Assembly: GCA_903918755.1 (NCBI GenBank)
Contig: CAIXFN010000083.1
Location: forward strand, 49,102-113,101
Origin: an uncultured Pedosphaera sp.
Lineage (GTDB): Bacteria; Verrucomicrobiota; Verrucomicrobiia; Limisphaerales; Pedosphaeraceae
DNA length: 64,000 nt
Direction: 5' to 3'
The notes beneath the pieces were generated by a model. It did not search any database. It was given only the letters and a program-made list of their open reading frames with translations, and had not been told where the DNA came from. Of the stretch, positions 61,188 to 64,000 are shown piece by piece (within the stretch, counting starts at the first letter, position 1; every line of letters begins with the position of its first letter). A program made the translations under genes and the position numbers.

Positions 61188-61622
61188 CTATTTTTTCCGT
61201 TTGCCCGCCCGCACCAGCAGAATGGGGACGAACGACTTATGCCGCACTTGATGAATCGTGCTCCCAAAAAACAGATCCCCCAACAACCGGTGGCCATGGG
61301 CCGTCATCGCAATCAAATCACACTTTTCGCGTTCGGCCGTCTTCAGAATTTCGGTCGGCGGATCCCCCAGGGCCAGATGCGCCTCCACCGTCAGTCCTTC
61401 CGCCCGGAGTCGGGCCGCGGTGGCGTCCAGATAGGCCCGGTCATCCTTCATTTCCTGGGATGCCGCCAGCTTCAACCGATCGTAGTTGCGCGCCACCCAG
61501 CCGTCCGCCACGTGCACCAGCAGCAGCTCGGAATTGAACCGGCCCGCCAATTCCCGCACATGCGGGAGCAGGCTGGCGTCCGCCGCGCTATTCTCCAGTG
61601 CCACCAGAATTTTTTGATACAT
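61188..61622 (-). CDS. Universal stress protein UspA family
   Basis: A 144-residue cytosolic protein of the ATP-binding Usp type. It begins YQKILVALENSAADASLL and ends with the nucleotide-loop signature MTAHGHRLLGDLFFGSTIHQ followed by VPILLVRAG, which resembles the G-2x-G-9x-G-(S/T) ATP-binding pattern. It starts 8 bases after the mntH stop, so it is probably co-transcribed with the metal transporter and may be induced with it. Confidence 0.88.
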   Translation of the reverse strand: MYQKILVALENSAADASLLPHVRELAGRFNSELLLVHVADGWVARNYDRLKLAASQEMKDDRAYLDATAARLRAEGLTVEAHLALGDPPTEILKTAEREKCDLIAMTAHGHRLLGDLFFGSTIHQVRHKSFVPILLVRAGKRKK

Positions 61623-61630
61623 ACGCGGAT

Positions 61631-63019
61631 TCAGCCCGTAATCTTGCCCACCCACGCCGTCAGCCCGGACCAATCCATCAGGTATTTGACGTTTAAGACC
61701 ACGATCAGGATCGCCGTGGCCCACGACAACCATTTCAGCCAGCCCGGGTTGACAAATTTGCCCATCTTGACGCGGTCACTGGTGAAGAGCACCAGCGGGA
61801 TCACCGCGAAGGAAAGCTGCAAGCTGAGCACCACCTGACTCAGGATCAGCAATTTCGTGGCCGCCGTCTCGCCATAAAACGCCGTGCAAATGATCGCGGG
61901 AACGATGGCAATCAAGCGCGTGACCAACCGTCGCACCCAAGGTCGGAGGCGCAGGTTGAGAAATCCTTCCATGACAATCTGGCCGGCCAGTGTGCCGGTG
62001 AGCGTGGAGTTCTGGCCGGAGGCCAGCAAGGCCACCGCAAACACCGTGCTGGCAAGGGTCACGCCCAGCGTCGGACTCAAGAGTTTGTAGGCATCTTGGA
62101 TTTCCGCCACTTCCTGATGTCCGCTGAAATGAAACGTGGCGGCAGAGACGATCAGGATCGCCGCATTGATGAATAACGCCAGCATCAACGCCAGCGTGGA
62201 ATCCAGCACCGCAAATTTGATGGCTTCCCGTTTGCCCTCGTGGTTTTGCTCATACTTCCGGGTTTGCACGATCGACGAATGCAAATACAAATTGTGCGGC
62301 ATCACCGTGGCCCCCAGAATGCCAATCGCCAGGTAGAGCATCTCCTTGTTGCGGACGATTTCGAACCGCGGCACAAAACCACCCAGCACCGCCACCATGT
62401 CCGGCCGGGAAAAAATGATCTCGGCCAGGAAACAGGCGCCGATGGTCAGGATCACGACCACCACTAGCGCTTCCAGCGACCGAAACCCCTTGTTCTGCAG
62501 GTACATCACTGCCAGCACATCCAGCGCCGTGATGCCAACGCCCCACACTAGCGGAATGTGAAACAGCAGGTTGAGTGCGATGGCCGACCCGATCACCTCC
62601 GCCAAATCGCACGCACAAATCGCAATCTCGCACAACACCCACAACATCATGGAAACCGCCGGGGAATAATGATCCCGACATGCCTGCGCCAGGTCGCGTC
62701 CGGTCACAATCCCCAAACGCGCCGCCAGGGATTGCAGCAGAATGGCCATCAGGTTCGACAGCATGACCACGCTGAGCAGGGAATAACCGAATTGCGCTCC
62801 ACCCGCCAGGTCGGTTGCCCAGTTGCCGGGATCCATGTATCCCACCGCCACCAGGTAACCGGGACCGGAAAACGCCAGCAACTTCCGCCAGAAACTGTAA
62901 TGTTTTGGCACCGGGATGGTGCCGTGCGACTCATGCAGGCTGGGCGCCTGCCGGGGCGTTCGCCAACCCGCTTCCGCGGCCGGCGGCACGACTTTGATGG
63001 CTGGATCGAATGGTTCCAT
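61631..63019 (-). CDS. mntH: Nramp-type divalent metal transporter (MntH)
   Basis: A 462-residue inner-membrane proton-coupled Mn(II)/Fe(II) importer with 11 predicted helices. The metal-binding DPGN (Asp63-Asn66) in helix 1 and MPHNLYLHS in helix 6 are intact. A 45-residue soluble N-terminus precedes the first helix. Downstream is uspA in the same operon. Upstream lie a putative promoter, a TAGG/CCTA element and a perfect 25-base palindrome that may bind a metal-responsive repressor. Confidence 0.93.
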   Translation of the reverse strand: MEPFDPAIKVVPPAAEAGWRTPRQAPSLHESHGTIPVPKHYSFWRKLLAFSGPGYLVAVGYMDPGNWATDLAGGAQFGYSLLSVVMLSNLMAILLQSLAARLGIVTGRDLAQACRDHYSPAVSMMLWVLCEIAICACDLAEVIGSAIALNLLFHIPLVWGVGITALDVLAVMYLQNKGFRSLEALVVVVILTIGACFLAEIIFSRPDMVAVLGGFVPRFEIVRNKEMLYLAIGILGATVMPHNLYLHSSIVQTRKYEQNHEGKREAIKFAVLDSTLALMLALFINAAILIVSAATFHFSGHQEVAEIQDAYKLLSPTLGVTLASTVFAVALLASGQNSTLTGTLAGQIVMEGFLNLRLRPWVRRLVTRLIAIVPAIICTAFYGETAATKLLILSQVVLSLQLSFAVIPLVLFTSDRVKMGKFVNPGWLKWLSWATAILIVVLNVKYLMDWSGLTAWVGKITG

Positions 63020-63028
63020 TCCGCCATT

Positions 63029-63056
63029 ACCATAGCTGCAAAAAAGATTGAGTCAA
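63029..63056 (-). promoter_or_regulatory. Putative mntH promoter
   Basis: On the minus strand TTGACT (63051-63056), a 16-base spacer and TATGGT (63029-63034) would start transcription about three bases before the mntH AUG, predicting a nearly leaderless mRNA. Confidence 0.5.
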
Positions 63057-63066
63057 GCAGCAAAGT

Positions 63067-63078
63067 TAGGCTTTCCTA
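63067..63078. promoter_or_regulatory. TAGG-N4-CCTA element upstream of the mntH -35
   Basis: The sequence TAGGCTTTCCTA is a short inverted repeat 10 bases upstream of the putative -35. It loosely resembles half-sites of DtxR/MntR-type operators. Short and therefore uncertain. Confidence 0.35.
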
Positions 63079-63120
63079 TATTTTAGGTGATGGTCGGGCA
63101 GATTGTTGCTGACCAAAATT

Positions 63121-63145
63121 CTAATTGCAAATCGTTTGCAATTAG
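63121..63145. promoter_or_regulatory. Perfect palindrome upstream of mntH, candidate Fur/Mur-type box
   Basis: CTAATTGCAAA and TTTGCAATTAG are perfect 11-base inverted arms around TCG. The inner TGCAAA-N3-TTTGCA resembles operators of Fur-family regulators controlling manganese or iron uptake. It lies about 100 bases upstream of mntH and about 50 bases downstream (3' side) of the ClpP-like gene, so mntH is the only gene it can serve from this side. Confidence 0.5.
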
Positions 63146-63193
63146 GTATTTTGAACCATGCTGACCGCGACCGCTATTCGATACAGATCATGG

Positions 63194-63757
63194 CTAAAAA
63201 ATGTTGACCAGTTCTACGCCTTTTGGAGGGCAAAACTCTCCAATTTCTGTAGCAATCCCATTTTTAACCGCGTCCTCCGCCGTAAACCACGCTTCATCAT
63301 CTCGGAGATTCGCCCACGTAGCCGCGTCCAGAGTGGTTACCTTGCTCAATGTTTCCCAAGTTCTCCGGTCGTCTATCAAAAGGGACTTGGCAGCGGCCTC
63401 CAATCGGCTTGCGCTACACGCTGGATTAACATGGGCGACACATCTGTGAATCATAAATGTCCCCACACGACTCACCTTTCTAGTCTCGGCTCCCAAATAG
63501 GCGACAACACCAGCGGAAGCAACTGTGCCGGAGTTATAAACGGTCACACGAATTGGTGATGATTTCAGAATATTATGAATGAATATCCCATCACCGACCG
63601 AACCCCCGGATGACTGAAAAAGGATGTGAACATGCTTAAATTTTCGAGTGGTTGAGATGCCGATCATTCCGCTGATGGCTCTAGCCGAGTTTTGGTCTAT
63701 TGGTCCACAGAAAGTACCGTACGCATCTTCTGTTTGGTTCGCGTCTTGATCATTCAT
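63194..63757 (-). CDS. Orphan ClpP-like serine protease
   Basis: A 187-residue protein with a ClpP fold signature: FQSSGGSVGDGIFIHN (strand-turn containing the oxyanion glycines), the nucleophile Ser81 in NSGTVASAGVVAYLGA, His104 in VGTFMIHRCV, and Asp153/Asp154 in NLRDDEAWFTAEDAVKNGI as the probable third residue. All three catalytic positions seem filled. It differs from housekeeping ClpP by lacking the usual MIHQP loop and is not next to clpX. GC content is visibly lower than the neighbours. It may be a phage-derived or accessory protease; function unknown. Confidence 0.78.
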   Translation of the reverse strand: MNDQDANQTEDAYGTFCGPIDQNSARAISGMIGISTTRKFKHVHILFQSSGGSVGDGIFIHNILKSSPIRVTVYNSGTVASAGVVAYLGAETRKVSRVGTFMIHRCVAHVNPACSASRLEAAAKSLLIDDRRTWETLSKVTTLDAATWANLRDDEAWFTAEDAVKNGIATEIGEFCPPKGVELVNIF

Positions 63758-63824
63758 AAATCACTGAAGCTTCGCATGTTTTTGGGGATTCAGCAATTCC
63801 TCAATCTTCTAAAGGCAGTGCAAT

Positions 63825-64000
63825 AGGTTTCCGATGTGCGGAAACCTGATCTGATTCTCCCGATCAATTCCCCATCGGCTGGAAACCCTTGGGGAACCTT
63901 CAGCCGGTGTAAAACTCTTTCTGTAATTTGTCTTTCTTCTCCCCGCCGCCACCCCTCCGGGGTGAGGCGGAGCGAAGGCGAGCGTAGCGAGGCGAGCGCA
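63825..64000. repeat. Cluster of palindromes at the right edge
   Basis: Three inverted repeats follow one another: AGGTTTCCG/CGGAAACCT (63825-63847, 5-base loop), GGCTG...CAGCC (63877-63905), and CCGCC-ACCCC/GGGGT-GA-GGCGG (63946-63970). The last is followed by GGCGAGCG-like short repeats to the edge. No gene was seen here. It could be intergenic palindromic repeats or terminators of a gene beyond the window. Confidence 0.5.

Noticed and set aside
63158..63559. A + strand frame over the ClpP-like gene
   Set aside because: The minus-strand protein has a full ClpP catalytic signature; the + frame has none.
1..64000. CRISPR arrays, rRNA genes and insertion sequences
   Set aside because: No regularly spaced repeats, ribosomal RNA segments, or transposase genes with terminal inverted repeats were seen on either strand.

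Overview
The window is GC-rich bacterial chromosome, and its gene content points to a verrucomicrobium, perhaps of the Pedosphaera/Limisphaerales side (inference from style of genes, not a database result). Supporting signs are secreted enzymes with a Thr/Asn-rich C-terminal domain ending in an IQTSTN..W..-type motif, a Tat-exported Gfo/Idh/MocA protein, a DUF4832 protein, the SulP-STAS-cNMP fusion, and frequent start regions without a Shine-Dalgarno sequence.

Bases 1 to about 25,350 are the late half of a siphovirus-type prophage, cut by the left edge of the window. Nearly everything is on the + strand in tightly packed, often ATGA-overlapping genes: GpA-type large terminase (partial), portal, S49 prohead protease, two paralogous fibre-like proteins that carry signal peptides, a coiled-coil scaffold-like protein, major capsid protein, a third signal-peptide protein, connector/tail-completion candidates, a lysis-like cluster (coiled-coil/TM protein, TM protein and an overlapping spanin-like pair) without an endolysin, tail tube, a tail chaperone with a T8 slippery run for -1 frameshifting, tape measure, distal tail proteins, an NlpC/P60 peptidase and a large tip protein. 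On the - strand the element ends with a small ORF and a tyrosine integrase next to tRNA-Ala(GGC), which has its own promoter and terminator and is the likely attachment site.

Bases 25,500 to 63,100 are host chromosome: a receiver/PAS/PP2C regulator, a SulP-STAS-cNMP transporter, a clan-A glycosidase, a lytic transglycosylase, then housekeeping genes (serS, glgA, comEC, apt, a sigma-70 factor, upp, sppA, glyS, rpe, a phosphohexomutase, lepA-lepB), and secreted or accessory proteins (beta-propeller, histidine phosphatase, TAXI protein, DUF885 peptidase, YceI, Gfo/Idh/MocA, DUF4832, MOSC, ggt, uspA, mntH). Several host genes have promoter-like hexamers placed so that transcription would start at or within a few bases of the AUG, suggesting leaderless mRNAs.

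Bases 63,100 to 64,000 look like a small accessory patch: a perfect palindrome upstream of mntH, a lone ClpP-like protease gene of lower GC, and a cluster of palindromes running off the right edge.
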